From positions 4,578,321 to 4,642,320 of the forward strand of contig JAKJHU010000033.1 of assembly GCA_022316685.1 (NCBI GenBank): DNA of 64,000 nt. Reading direction: 5' to 3'. Position 1 is the stretch's first letter, and each line of letters starts with the position of its first letter. The notes under the pieces are model-generated. The model searched no databases. It was given only the letters and a program-made list of their open reading frames with translations, and had not been told where the DNA came from. This document shows, in pieces, positions 1 through 13,581 of the stretch. Origin of the DNA: Progne subis subis (taxonomy: Eukaryota > Chordata > Aves > Passeriformes > Hirundinidae). A program made the position numbers and the translations under genes.

Positions 1-2690
1 ACTGAATCAGTCTTAAAATGATGAGGTAAACAGCACATCCGTGCAAATAAGCATTTGAATTGATATTTGAACACGCAAAAACTGGACAATTTTGCAAACA
101 AAGCCAGAAGGAACGTTGGAGATGCACGGCGCCAGGGGAATGGCTCCTCTGCAGAGCTCTGTGCGCACCAGCTGGCAGGGCAGAGGGAGCACGGTGATGG
201 AGACGTGAAAGAAGCCACAACACTTTCAACATTTCCACAAACATCCAGGGGGCATTCTTTGTGTCCAGGGACAAATTCCAATTTGGACAACTCGCCAAAA
301 GCTGTCATAGAGGAAGAAATACCAAATGAACCGTGTAAGCAAGTTCTTCATCAGCACAATGGGCAGTCTTGTAGGAGAGAGCCCTGCCATGAAATATCAC
401 CAGTTATTTGGTACAGCAGGTGACAGTCAGAAGAGCAAAGAGAAAGGACTAAATCCTCCATGTCCTCAGCTGCAGAGGAAGATTGTCAGGAAATTCCAGA
501 CAGATTATTAAAAAAAGCAGGACTATAATTTGCAGGATAAAAGAAGTCAGACCTATGGCAGCCCTAGCAGACCAATGGACTGAATAAAATCAGCATAAAA
601 GTAGCATAAATACTTTTAACATTAAAAAAAGCTAAGGCAAAACAAGACCAGTGGTTTCCTTGCTCATTCAAGTCCTGACAAGTCATGATACCCATAATTT
701 TCTTCCAGAGGGCATTTGTTCTCACAGCTGTAGCTGTGACAAAATATCTTCCATGTATCTCTCTACATCAGAGATTTAGGCCCTCTGTAGGCAAAGAGGC
801 TTTTACAAGCATTTTCTTGGCTTTTGAGAAATTAAATACACTTATCAGCACACTAATATTTTAGTTCAAATCTTTTTATTAAACCTATGCAAATCCACTT
901 AATCTAAAGAGAAGGTGAGTCCACTACATGAAAAGTCGTCACATCTAATCAGATTTTGATAATACTGTATGTGGATTTCAGGGTTTCCTGTTTGCTTGGC
1001 TAACATGGACTATTATTCTGCAACCTCCATCTCTAGTTCTGGTTGCTTTTCTGGCTTAGTTTGGTAACAATATTTTAGAAATGCTGAGGTCTTTCCAATG
1101 CCTTAAATCCAAAACAAGGGTCATGGGAAAAGTTCTTACGCTTGAATGTAATCCCAGCAAAGTGAAGCCTGGGCCAGAGATAATATCTATGAATGATAAA
1201 GGAAGCAGATTAAACACATGGGACTGTCCAGAGACATTTACACATAAGGCAGGCCATTAATGGGCAATGAGCTAATGATACATCTTCAGAAAATGCTTCC
1301 CCTGTGCCCAGAACCACTAACAAGATACATAAGAGGCATAGACACAGCCACACATTAGGCACTGGGCTTGGGTGACTTGTGTCCCAGGATACCCAATTTA
1401 GTTGATATAGCAGAAGCTGGTCAGAGCAGGTGCTGCACAGGCAGCAGAGAGTATTTCCCATCGTGTTATGGAGGAATTGCACCACAGCAGCTTAATATGC
1501 CAGACCTGACTGTAAAGCTTTGTGATCTGCTCGGTGCAATCTGGGATGGAAAGCATCTGTCTGTGCTGTGAGATGCTGGACACACGAAGGCAGGCAAGCA
1601 GTTACCTCTGGGACTGAACTAAATGAGAACATAAGCAAATGAAAGAAGGAACAGAAACAGTAAGGGAAAACAAGCTGAGATGCTACAAATGTAAACACTT
1701 CTCTGCCCTGTTGTGATGTTCTTCATGTGTATATCTTGGACTAGTTCTGCTGCATTGTTCTGTTCTTTAAAACCACGCAGAGTTTACTAAGAGCTTAAAC
1801 AAATCCAGCAGAAACATTCTATGCTTATTCTAAGCTGTGGGATAGAGCACACTGCAGAGATGCAGCATCAAAAATGGGATGGGCAGTGCCTGTTAATAGC
1901 AAGAAAAGCCTGTAAAACTTACAGCATGGTGCTCTAAATTAACAAAGGATGTAGCAAAGATACACATTCCAGATCTATGCCTAATTCACCTTCAAGTAAT
2001 TGCACTTCTGGAAAGGAATCTGCAAGGATACAGTCCTACCCTCTTTGTGAATGGCTTTCACCTCTATTCATGGTTTCGTCCTGATGGAGCTCTCCTCCTT
2101 GTTTTGTATTCTTTATGAATTTCCAGGCTTCAGCCAGACTCAGAACCAAGAATGAGGCACTGCAACTCTGAAGGAATTTCTGTCTGGGAACCCAGACATG
2201 GAAAATCTCATGAGAAAGAATACTGTGAAACTGCTGGACAGGTTTGATGAACTTGAAGGGTGAGGCTAGCCTAGACAAAACTTCACATTGGTGATTATTT
2301 GTGCAATTTGGATGGAAACTATTAAATCTATTTGGTCTGAATAATGTCTGCTCTTATAGCCATGCCACTGGCAATGGATCTGTAAAGCAAAACAGCTGGT
2401 ACTGAGCACCAGATATCACTGGGCTTATTTTGGTTTTTATGTCATTTATGTCATTTTTTGATGCCAGATTTACATCAGACAGGTTTCCAAATAATTTGCA
2501 TCTCCCAAAGTTCCCCTGCCATAAGAAACAAAGTATGATAAGTGGAATTTGCTTCAAGAGCTCTCTTCTGCTCCAAGAAGACATGTGTCTGAAGGTACTT
2601 GGCAATGACATATCATATCTGAACAATTAAAATATGAAAGTGTTTTATAGATATTCATTACACAATTAGGAAATAGTACTTTAGCAGGGG
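1..2690. other. Non-coding unique sequence, no gene seen
   Basis: AT-rich vertebrate-type DNA. The open frames here are short, at most about 118 codons, and their translations show no domain, signal peptide or compositional sign of coding. Small sites visible are an inverted repeat with 8-bp arms and a 2-base spacer at 722-739, an octamer ATGCAAAT (POU-type core) at 887-894, and another 8-bp inverted repeat with a 2-base spacer at 2181-2198. Such short motifs are expected by chance in 64 kb, so no function is claimed. Confidence 0.7.
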
Positions 2691-2793
2691 AAAAAAAAAC
2701 AAAACACCAAAAAAAACCCAAAAAACAAAAAACAAAAAAAAAAAACCAACAACAAAAAAAACCCAACAAAAAACCCACACCACACCACCCTCC
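2691..2793. repeat. A/C-rich low-complexity tract
   Basis: About 100 bases consisting almost only of A and C on the plus strand: long A runs broken by single C or by CC and CCC. It ends in a CCACACCACACCACC-like stretch. A short minus-strand open frame across it reads as runs of Phe, Trp, Gly and Cys, which is an artefact of the base composition. It belongs to the same class as the tracts at 36151-36372 and 25930-25960. A degenerate poly(A) origin is possible, but I see no retroposed body attached to it. Confidence 0.85.
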
Positions 2794-4167
2794 TAAATTC
2801 AAAAATATACTTCTGAGTTTTCAATGAAAAAATATCAGTGAAAATTTAACCCCCCTTTTTTTTTAAACAAAAAATACCAAGGTATTTTTGATTCTACATT
2901 TCTTGGGTCTTTGCATCGTGCCTGTCTGATTCACTCAATCAGATTCCTAAATGTTAGCTCCATGCTTTGGAAAAACAACATCCATCTGGCAGATGCAGTC
3001 AATACCACCATTAAAAGGATTAGCTTGTATGATATTTTTCTCACTTTCATTCCCAATCTCAAGAAAGGACCCAGAACAAGTCACAATAAGAAAAAAGGGC
3101 TCCGTTTTTATAGAAGAAGTTATCACTTGACAGGTAGCACTAAGGTGAGCTTAGTGGATGAAAATGAGAATTTGGTAGCCATGAAACCTCTAATTCCTTG
3201 TGCGCCTTTCCACATACAGCTGCCTGACCAAAAAAGCAGTTTTCACCTGCTGACATGAAGGAGTGACATCATTACCATCAGAAAAACTGTGAAGAAGACA
3301 CATGCATAAAACCTGTGCCTTTCATATAGTAGAAACAGGGGGACACATGCAGCCAGAATAGAATTATAATACACTGTCTTCAGAGCAAGGAAAGCTACCT
3401 TTGAATTCAGTGGTCATTTAGTGTCTGCAGCACTGTTGGGTACAGATAAAAGGTTTGATTTCTCCCAGTCTGAATGCCTCTGTGGCAAAAATGGGCTGGG
3501 AGAGCATTGTTTTGCCAAGGAGTTTGGTGCCTGTAATTAAGGGCATTTGCATGAAATTTCTACATCCTCAAAGCTCAGGTTAGAACACACACATCTGTCA
3601 CAACCTGACATGTTCAATAAAAGAAAAAATAGAGTTTAAATCATCACAGAGTGGTTATTTTTAATGAGAGAACAAGTCAAAGTACAAAGGAAAGAGACAG
3701 GAAAGTAAAGCATTCAGGGACCGTCACGAGCATGTCAAAGCTGCTGTGTTAATAGTAAAAAATCAGCAAAAAGCTTTTTAATTTAATGTCTTTCATCTTC
3801 AAGTCTCAGCAGTTATAATAATTCTTAAACCTGTGATTTGTATGTTAGCTAAAGGTTAATGATCTTTATTTATAGCACCTCAAGGCAAAGCTCATTGACA
3901 ATTTCCCATGGATGGCAACAACCTCTGGAACGGATTTTTAATTGGAATTATTGGGAAGACTTAAAAAATCTAAACCTGTTAATGCTTTATTCAAATTTCA
4001 AGGACCAAATATTGTCTTTTTGCAAAACATCTTTTAGACTCTGCTGGTGTTTTATCAGACTGGTGATAAAGAGGGCTTTTGGCTAATAGACCCAAATAGC
4101 TCAACAGTATGACTGCCTTGAAAATTCTTGTCTTGAAGAAAATTTCAGGCAAAAAGCATCTACCCAG
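2794..4167. other. Non-coding unique sequence, no gene seen
   Basis: The longest open frame is about 115 codons (2911-3258, plus) and resembles no family I know. There are no clear repeats or long inverted repeats, and I see nothing with a supportable function. Confidence 0.65.
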
Positions 4168-4733
4168 TGTCTTGGATTCAGCTGGGATGGAGTTAATCGT
4201 CTTCCTGAGAGCTGGTCCAGTGCTGTGTTTTGGACTGCCTTTGAGAATGATGTTGATAACACAGGGATGTTTTAGTTGTTGCTGAGCAGCGCTCACAGGA
4301 CTTGTCATCTTCTCATGCCCTGTCAGCGAGGAGGCTGGGAGGGGACACACAGGACAGCTGACCCCAAGTGGCCCGAGGGATGTTCCAGACCATGTGGCAC
4401 CATGCTCAGCACATAAACCAGGGGGAAAGCTGGCTGGGGGTGGATATTCAGAAGCTGACTGGGCATCAGCTGGTTGGTAATGAGCAATTGTTTTGCATTT
4501 ACATCACTTGTTTTTCTTGAGTTTTATTTCACGTTCTTCCCATTATCTTATTCTTAAATAAAATTATTTGGTTTTATAATTGTTATTGTTGTTCAATTAT
4601 TAAACTGTTTTTATCTCAACCCTGGAGCTTTCTTACTTTTACTTTTCTGATTCCCTCCCTTTCCCATGGAGGCTGGAGGAGGTGGAGTGAGCAGTTGTGT
4701 GGTGCTAAGCTATCAGCTGGGTTAAACCACAAC
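4168..4733 (+). mobile_element. Solo LTR of an avian endogenous retrovirus
   Basis: The block begins TGTCTTGGATTCAGCTGGG and ends GGGTTAAACCACAAC. It is about 566 bp, and start, end and interior match from memory a common songbird ERV long terminal repeat. Recognisable interior landmarks include the AGCTGGTCCAGTGCTGTG-type segment, CAGCGAGGAGGCTGG, GACAGCTGACCC and CATGCTCAGCACATAAAC. The last holds a degenerate TATA box near 4410-4417. A polyadenylation hexamer AATAAA lies at 4557-4562, so U3, R and U5 can be placed roughly in order on the plus strand. No primer-binding site, gag, pol, env or second LTR flanks it, so it is a solo LTR left by recombination. The 3' terminal CA is mutated and no clear target-site duplication remains, so the insertion is not recent. 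The superfamily (ERVL or ERVK type) is not decided here. Confidence 0.85.
4557..4562 (+). promoter_or_regulatory. LTR polyadenylation signal AATAAA
   Basis: A consensus hexamer inside the solo LTR, at the position expected for the end of the R region, about 140 bp downstream of the degenerate TATA-like CACATAAA. It could still act as a polyadenylation signal for plus-strand transcripts that cross the LTR. Confidence 0.5.
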
Positions 4734-5906
4734 CTTCAAGTTGCTGAGAACATCCAGATTCCTTCTTTAGATCTGTTTGAGAGGCCACGTTGGTACTACT
4801 TTAACATTGTACCAGTAGTTACGAGAGCAAATTTTCTCTTCTGAAGATAACATTCTGCTTTACAGTTAGGGAATGTTCCAAATTACAGGCATCTTGTTGA
4901 AAATACAAAACCACCTTAATCAAGGTTAAACCGCTAAATTCCCACTGTGATCCAGCAGAGTCAATAAATGAGCTGCTTGTAGAACAAAAAAGATGGAGAG
5001 GATCAAGAGTGAATAAAATATTTCTTCCTTTAAGCAAGGTTGAACACTAAGGTGAAACCTTGGTCAGTTTAGGTCTGCGGCAAATGGTTTTTTTTACTAG
5101 CCTTCTGTCTAAGCAACAGAAAAAACATCCCTGGCAAACCAATAAAACCCCAGACAGTTAACACATTTAAAACTTAAGCTAATAAGGAAAGTTTTAATTT
5201 TAACACTAGATCTTTATTCTTTTCTCTTTGAGTACAAAGAAATTTTTGTGATGCTGCCTCTTTGAATGTCTTTCTGTTGGTAATGGAGGTGGCCTTAATT
5301 TCCCTCTAGCAAGTCAGTGTTGCTTAAAATGAGCTCACAGAAGTCTCTGCTGTTGATTCCTTTTATGAGTATGAATATATTTTCTTGGAGACAAAATAAG
5401 ACAAATACCCAGAGAGTGAGGAAGAAAGAACAACAAAGATAAATGTACTTCTTTTGATTGTGCAGACCATGGCACAAAGTGTCTCTGTAGGAGAAACAAG
5501 GATTGGTAAACATCCCCATCAGCTGCCTTGGTAAACACACATCACTAACAGGTTGTTTCAGTCAGAGCTGCCTTCCTGCTCACAGGCTGAGAGCAGCACA
5601 GCCAGAGACACTCTTCCTCAAAATAGATTATTCTCTTTAGTGAAATGCAAAGGAGGAAGAAAGGAAAGGGAGAAAAGAATAGAAAGAGCACATATTCAGA
5701 GGTGGGCAGGAGTGGGAAAATAAGTGGTCCTCCAGGTGGGATATATCAATTTTTTAATGGCACATTTTATTTCTCCAACCTTCAGTAAAACCTTGACCAA
5801 AGACTAGCTAGTAACTTTGGTGGAGGCTGTGGTCTCAAAGACTTGCAAGAAAGGCAAAAAGGTTGTTATTTCCATCCATTAGTAATGCTGGTTTCAGCAC
5901 TAAATT

Positions 5907-5923
5907 AAAAAAAAAAAAAAAAA
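5907..5923. repeat. Poly(A) run
   Basis: A 17-base uninterrupted A run. No retroposed sequence is recognisable immediately upstream, so it is listed as simple sequence only. Confidence 0.85.
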
Positions 5924-8900
5924 TCAAGTGTTTTCTCCCTCCTCTACTCTGTTCACATTTCTTTATGATGTTTCTGTTTAGTTCGAGGGGTGATACTGGT
6001 TTAATAGCAGAACCTATGCCAGGTGGTAAAATGGTATAGACAGATTAAAACTTCATTATATCCATCTTTCCATCTTTAAATTTAAGCTAAATTTATAAAT
6101 AATTTGCAGTTGTCCTTTTTTTATCTTGGCCAACATTAATTGCCTGTACTTCACATCCAACCTTGAAAACACACCCATTTCCTTTTGAAACATTTACAAG
6201 AAGCTTCACTTTTTTATTTTCCTTTCTTTATTTACATTCTTTTTATGCTCTAATATAAAGCCTTAAGTGTTGTAAAGAATTTAATCTGCACAACCAGAGT
6301 TATTGATTTAGCATCCAAAAAGAATTAGTCACTGGATTTATATCCTGTCCTCCATTAATTTAACTGGTCTTCCACAACCACATTCTCCAGAGACAAGTCT
6401 ACCTGAAGAAATATATTCCATGTTAATTTCATGTTGAAAGATCAATAAAGTGTCCCAGAACTAGGTGTTAAAGATCATCTTACTCAAGTTTACAAAAGGT
6501 TTCATTCCTTTACATGTCACAGTAGTGTTTTATGCTGCAGTCTCCAGTGACATGAGGAGAACAGATGCTGGATGGTTCCTGAATCAGGCAGAGATTAAAC
6601 ACAGCCTCAGCACCCACAGCAGCTCTGTTCTCAGAATCCTCTGCCACCCTTTCTGACTTATTAGAGGATGTCTCTGGGGTCCTGGTCTATGGGTCATCCA
6701 AGGTACTGACAGCACAAAAGTTTGAAATGGACATTTCACCCATCATAACAACAACTGGATCTGAGAGTGGGGCAGAAACACAACCTTCCTTAGTGCTGGA
6801 GTAGTCTTTGGGACTCATGAGCATCATGAACCCTCATGGCATTTATAGCTGCCTTGCTGTCCCAAAAAGCACAATAGCTTATTGATTACATTTCCAATTA
6901 TGGGTTTAGAAGGCTGATTTATGGAAACTATGTTTAGAAATAATACAATTGCAGTGGTTTTTTACTAGTGTTGATGTTACATTAGATATAAAGAACGTGA
7001 CATGGGCTTATTCCACATACTAACCAAGAAAAAAAAAAAAAATTAAATTAAGTAGTCAGTTCTCTGCAGTCATAGTTCAGATCTCTGAACTGATCAGAGA
7101 CCTTCTGTTTCTCTTGTCAGCTTTATGAAACAGTACGGAAGGCTTCCCTGCAATCCAAACCCAGATTTTGTTGCCACAACTTCCAGGCGGTTCAAAGCTG
7201 AGAGCAGGGTGGGACTACAGCTTCCCACTTAGATTTTCTTAAATCCATCACAAACATGCAGCCTGAGGAAATTAGTGAAGGCTCAAGAACTTTACTATGT
7301 ATTCAGTCTCATTAGATTTGTTTTCTTTAGTCTTTTCTCTCTTCTTGCCCTTTGCACAGAAGTCCTTAAGTAGGACATCAAAACAAACAGTACCCAAGCG
7401 GGACATAAACATTTGATTTTGTGATGTTAGAGTTAGTTTCAGATGGCTAAACTCTCCCACAATTCCCCAGAATGTGTCTCAATTCACATAGGATAAAAAA
7501 CTTACATAAAAATGAAATATCAACCTAAATCTACGGAGAACTGCTAAGTACTTCCATATTGCAGCTGATGTTATGGTCTTTAGGAAAGCTCCACAAAGAC
7601 CTCCAGACAAGAATAAGTATGACAAGATGTTAACATTAAGTTATTTTTACAGAAGGCCAAGGTCATGTGAAGATGTTTTTCTATTTTTCTGTTTTTCGTG
7701 TTCTGTGAAGAATCAGTGTTTCTCTCAGATGTGTTATATTGTACACAGAGTTCCTGAGCAGTAGTTTTGCACTGCATGCATGTGACACTTCTTGAAACTG
7801 CTGGAAGGTTGGATAGAATTCAAAATAATGCCAGATTCTGCTAAAAAGACTGAATCAGAAATTTCAAACCAGATTTACTTCATTCAGTTGGGAAGTTGGG
7901 ACCTTGTCCCTTTTTATTTTTTGCAGGGTCAGGGTCAGCCCTTGAGGAGGACAAAAAATTGGACCAGTGGACGTGTCATGTTCTGACCAGGCAGGAGAGC
8001 TGATTGCTGCAATGGAACTGGAGAACATTTGGGAGATCACATTGACCTTGTAAATTCCAAGTGACTCACACCGTTGGAAAAGAGAGTGGTTCTTATCAAG
8101 ACCAAGAATAGTCTTGCCATATACATGAAAGAGAAGCAAGACAGAAAAGAAAACAAGCAAATTGCCAGCAGTCTGTGCTGCCCCTGAACATTTAGAATCC
8201 ATGACAAAGCTTATATTTCTGTTGTGCATTTAAAAATTACGATGCAGTCACCAAGTCCCATTAAAACCAAAAGAAAAGGGATGTAGTTTTCACATTATAT
8301 GTCAAAACAATGTGGAAACTCTAGTCTTTCCTTCTATATTATTTATTCTGTTTGCTTTGGTTACCTCACAATACATGACCAGAATGAAACCTTAGAGAGA
8401 AAGAAGTTCCTTACCCAAAGAAACCTTACCAGATTTTGAAATATTTTTCCATAAAAGGACATCAAAGGAAAGACATGAACATTTTCACAAAATGAAAATC
8501 TCCAAAAGTACTAGATCAAATTTTGCCCAGTTTTATACTTTATTTTCCCTTTCACCAAAGATGAAGCTACTTCTGCAAGTGAAACTTCAAAACAAAGCAA
8601 AACAAAAGGCATTTCAGATTATATGAAAATCTCTGGTTGTTTAGTGTGTCAAGATCAAGCTTTGGATTATTTCTACATCAGTTTATTGAAAGTGCTGGTA
8701 AGTGAAACTGAAGGCCAGGTGCCTCAAAAACAGCCATAATTTTGTCACAAAATGGGGCTTTTCACCTGAAAGCTGCAGTAAAGTCAATGTATCTTCACAC
8801 GTCAGTCAGAGAATGACTTTGAGAGCTGATATGATCCCACGGCTAGAAAAGCTGATGCAAACGTACCAGACTGTTCTCCAGAACCACAATATGCTGATGT

Positions 8901-9594
8901 GCAGAGATGCTCTCTAATCTCCTGTACACCAGCCTTCTACTGGTTGCCTGTGCTGGAAAAAGACTGAGTGACATAAGTAGACCCAGTTCCAGAGTTACAT
9001 AGCAAAATTTATCAAATTAATTTTCAAATGGAACATGTATTGACCTCAGCTCTTTACTGGTGCATGTTAAATTTCAATAAAATCGGCGTTTTTCAGTAGA
9101 CAAATATCCTCATATCCCTGCTCAACTCATTTAAACCTTTCAGTACTACTGCCCTTTGAAGCTATATTCATTTGCTTTAGCTAGGCATAGCTCCACATCT
9201 TAAACAACTCAGTCTCAGTCGATTCATCTTTCTTATTACACTAGAATGTGAGCCCGAGAATGGGATTTAAATGAGGACAGTACCTTATTAATTCAAACAT
9301 CAACTGATGGGAAGACAAAATAATTTTATTGCGGTCCCTTCAGCAGAGAAATAAAAATGAACACAGCAGATGTTACCATGAAAATTTAACTCTGATTTTC
9401 TGTTCCAGAAACTAGCCTATAATTTAACTTTTTACTCAGGCTGGCACTCTTAGCAGTGCTGTACGACCCTGACTTCTTTAATATCTTGACTGAGGACACA
9501 GGAGCTGTCCTCTAATGGCATTGTACGCAGTGACACCTACTACAAGCACAGCTGACAGCACTGAGAGTGAATTTGCTCTGTAGCCCATTCTCCA

Positions 9595-9870
9595 TGATCA
9601 ATTAATCAGAATTTTGGCTACCATTTGGACGCAAAGTTTATAAATTATATCTTTCTGCCTGCCCACCCACAACTGACAGACGGGGTAATTTCGACCAAAA
9701 CGATTCATTTGAAATCATGGTTAAGGGAAAATACATTAAACTGTTCTGATTGCAAAGAGTCCTGCTCTCCATTTTTTTGAATAACGATTTTCAGCCCAGT
9801 CTCTGTAGAGGTCATTTACATTTGGGAACAGAATAAACTCTTCTTGTCACTGTGTTTTACCATCTGAAAA
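9595..9870. promoter_or_regulatory. Possible conserved non-coding element
   Basis: This stretch keeps several CpG dinucleotides (in GGACGC, GACGGG, TTCGACC and two AACGAT contexts) within about 190 bp, while the surroundings are strongly CpG-depleted. It also has ATTAATCA and TAAT-type cores and no simple repeats. Retained CpGs and homeodomain-like cores are typical of deeply conserved vertebrate enhancers, but conservation itself cannot be seen from one sequence. Confidence 0.25.
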
Positions 9871-12800
9871 AACTGTCCAAATTTGATCAAGCTATGAGAA
9901 AAATGCAATTTACACACCACGTGTTCTCTAGGAGCTTCATAATCTGTTATTCTAACCTTCAAAGATTTCTTCTAGAGAATAATGCTCTGGTCTAGTCCCA
10001 GAGCTCTGCTCCCCACATATGGGCATGCTGAAATCTAATGTACTGACAATTCTGCAGAGTTTGCTTTTAAAAAACACGTTATAAAACACAGTGCACATTT
10101 ATTTTAATACTATAGGTTTTGTATGAACTAGAAATTGGCAGGAATTAATTTACCAAAGGAAGTTGTTTATAAAATATAGGTATTCCTGATGATTCTGTGT
10201 ATTTTGCAGTTCTGGAAATTAGAAAAAAAGAGAAGAAAAATAATGGGTAAAAGTAGTACGAAGCAATCTGTTACAATAGAAAATGAAACAACATGCAGTG
10301 CAGGAAGATTTCATGAGGAATGGTGAGAGGTGCTGTAACCCATAGTCATGGGACTGGTACGTCTATGAAGCAAAATTAAGGTCCTTTATTGGGGGATGTC
10401 AAGACAAACACAAAAAATAGGGGAACAAGTAGCATTAATAGGTCTGCTCTAAACACATTAAAGATCCAACTTCATTTCTCCTCTCCTTTGAGACTGGAAA
10501 AATTCCACAGTTACAGTTTCTGCATACATCTGTTCACTTGGCTTATCTGATAAGTGTGTTCAGGCCAGGTTATGAGACTTGCAGACATAATAGCTGCGTG
10601 ATACCTTTTGCTTTGGAGACACATCTTAAGCAAATCACCCTGATCAAATTGAATTGAATTGAATTTCTTCAACAACTATGTGTGCTCACCAGATGTGTTA
10701 ATTCATTATTTGAGGAAAACAACAAAGACATGGAGAGTAGGAAAAAGATCAGGGACCAATTTGAAGGGAACAGAATGAAGTGCATGCATATAATGGAGAA
10801 GATATCTCCCTTAGCCCCTAAAAGGTGTTCAAGATTTCCACATCTCTTTTCAGTTTCTGAAAGAAATCACCTGTGAAGCAGCCATGGGAGGGAAAGGTCT
10901 GCTGGGTGACATTTGCGGAAAACTTATTAAGAGCTTAAGAAAAAAAACCATTTCATTCCAAAGAGAGACTGGGAGTTCCTTCAGAAGGCCAGTGCCCAAG
11001 TAAGGGGCTTCTTCCCAACTGAAATGAAATGCAAAGAGAGAACACTCAGTAAGAGCAGGAAAGAAAGATAAGCAGCATGAATATGAAAGCGCTGCTTTGG
11101 CAAGACTTAATCCCACATGAAGGAAAAACTAGCAAAGGATGTCCAGAGCAATAGCACGGGATTCAACAGATATGATAGTTTCAAAAGAACTTCTGGGAAA
11201 AATCGGGTCTGCTGCTGAATGGATGACCCAAGGAAGGCTGAAGTGCTCCCTCTCCTTGCCTTGTCAAAGACTGTTCCTGTAATTAAATGTGTACAGCACA
11301 GCCTAGAAAGGGAGACATCCACCACGGTGTGAAGAACAGGTCCTGCGATGCTGAGCTGCTCTGACTAATCACCATGTAAACTGCTGTCTGGTTACCCCAA
11401 ATTAGCGGCAGTTTTTGGTGCCATTATTTCTCTAGGCAATTTTACCAATGAGAACAGAAAAAGTGGAAGGAGAGAAGGATGAAGCAAGCCACAAGCATTA
11501 GGTGTACTAAGATGTTCAAGTGTTATTCCTGTATGTGGCAGAGTAAATGTGGGGCAGGAGCATTTCTGTGCCAGCCTGAGGGGCTGGGAGAGCCCTCCTG
11601 CAATGCTGTGTGCTTGAAGAAAACTTGTCTCTTCCTTTTTCCCTTGTCCCTCTTACAACTCCCTCCTTCCCAAAATTAATATTTGAATTGGAAGTTCAAA
11701 AGGTGTCAGGGCTAACAGGGGTTACTCTAGCAAATCAAAGTCCCACCTACCAATCTGCTCAGAGTCATAATGTCTGCATTAAGAAAAAAGCTAGTCAAAA
11801 CCCAAGATTAAGTCATTAGTTATGAAAGCTCTTCATGTCCTGTCGACTTCTGTGCACTTGGAGAGCAATGTGCTAATATGAATCACGATGATGTAAAGAA
11901 ATCCTTTCTGAAATCCAGTTTCATTTTAATGTGGCATCTGCACTGGCTGAGCTAGCAGTATATTCCCAAAAGATACAACACAGCAGTTCTGCTCTTTCAC
12001 CTTAAAAATCTCCTTGTTCGAAACATCCTGTGTACCCATTCAAACTCCAGATGTTAATGGACCCCAGAATTTTTTTGGTAGGAAGCTGGTAGGAAAGCTG
12101 TATCAGATGTTTTCACTAGAAGAGAGAGGGAGGGAAGATTCTTTCCTGAGAAGTGAAATCTCTGGGCAAGAATATGGAAATTATGATTTTTCTGCTTGGC
12201 AGATGATCATATGAAAAGTTTTAGACAGAAGCAAAATTTTCTCTCATACAAATTGCTCAATTTCTCCTTTTGCAAGAAGACATTCATACAAAATAAGAGA
12301 AGAAAGTGCCAGTCTACCTTATTTTAAGTTTAAACATAAAGATAGCATTTTTCTCAGTGGACTTTCCTGAGCCACAAATGTGTCCAGTTTTCCAGTTTGG
12401 CTTGTGTGCCCTTCCTGCTGTTTGGTTTGACAATTGTCACCTCTACAGAGACAGTTTTGCCAGCAATTACTGTGGTCTGGATGCTCAGCTGATGCAAAGT
12501 ATATAAAAAATATTCTGAAAGAGACCAGTTTTAAAGAAAAACATTTCACAATCTGCCATGAAGTCTTCAAATGATCCCAAAATAACAAGCCAAGAAATAT
12601 ACAAATTGATATTCATGTGATCCCCAGGAGTACAAAAGTTACATTAGTGAAAAAAAAATGATCTATTGTTGTATTTTTTTATAAATTGGAAGGAGTCTGC
12701 ATATCTACATTGTAAGCAAAGACAAGTATATAAACGGCCAGCAGAGCCTCAGGAACACATCTTGCTAACAACTTTCATCTGCAATAGTAGAAACTACTCA

Positions 12801-13568
12801 CATTGAATCCTTTTCCCTGGCATCCAATTATTCACTTTCTAACACACAAACAGAGCTAAGGCAAAAGAATTATATTCTAATTACCTTGACAAGGTGTATT
12901 CACATACTCAAATGTAATTCTTGTGCGAATTTATTCTTCATGGCAGAGGAAGACTAGTTGGAAATGGATTTTGGACAGCACCAGACTAAGGCTCATTATC
13001 TCCTCTCCTCAGCAGCAACCTCATCTTGCTGGAGAGCAGCAAAAGTAAGAGACTTTAAAACGATGGTGAGAGGCTGGAAAAGGATGCCCCTAATCTTGGC
13101 TGCACAATAAAAACCCCATTGAGATTGCACTCAAATGGAGCACATAGACAGTCTAAATGTGGCAAATCTCTCACTCCAAGGTGAAAAATGACTCCAAATT
13201 CCAGTGGAAAAGGGCACCAAATGGAGGATCGTTTGCAGGGGATGGGCAGCAAAGCCACAGACTGAGCATCTGAGGGAGTTTAGAAACATTTCTGTCAGAG
13301 AGATATCCGGGATTGCTGCTGAGCTGTTCCATAGCAAATACCTCTCCCAAAACCTGTTTCAGCAAGCCTGTGCCAAGGAAGGTGAAGAATGATCAAAATT
13401 CATTGCAAGAATTCAAAAGAGCAAAAATACCAAATTAGAAGCAGTTTACAAATTGCCCAGGTTAGCTTAAGTTTTTTCCTTAGACCTGAGTTGCCCTAAA
13501 CAGAAACTAACTTAATTTTAAGATTTGTTCATTATGCAGTGATGCAGACTATGGGCCAAGTTAAAAAT

Positions 13569-13581
13569 ACATATATATATA
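13569..13581. repeat. Short (AT)n microsatellite
   Basis: A run of alternating A and T of about 13 bases, roughly 265 bp before the longer (AT)n array. Confidence 0.7.

Noticed and set aside
2554..2802. Minus-strand hydrophobic open frame
   Set aside because: Same artefact, from the A/C tract at 2691-2793.
7926..7937. Two abutting GGGTCA half-sites, possible nuclear-receptor element
   Set aside because: Zero spacing and isolated occurrence. It could equally be a small duplication.
12727..12734. TATA-box-like TATATAAA followed by a modestly GC-rich segment
   Set aside because: No downstream exon, initiator or upstream elements are visible, and AT-rich DNA yields many such strings.
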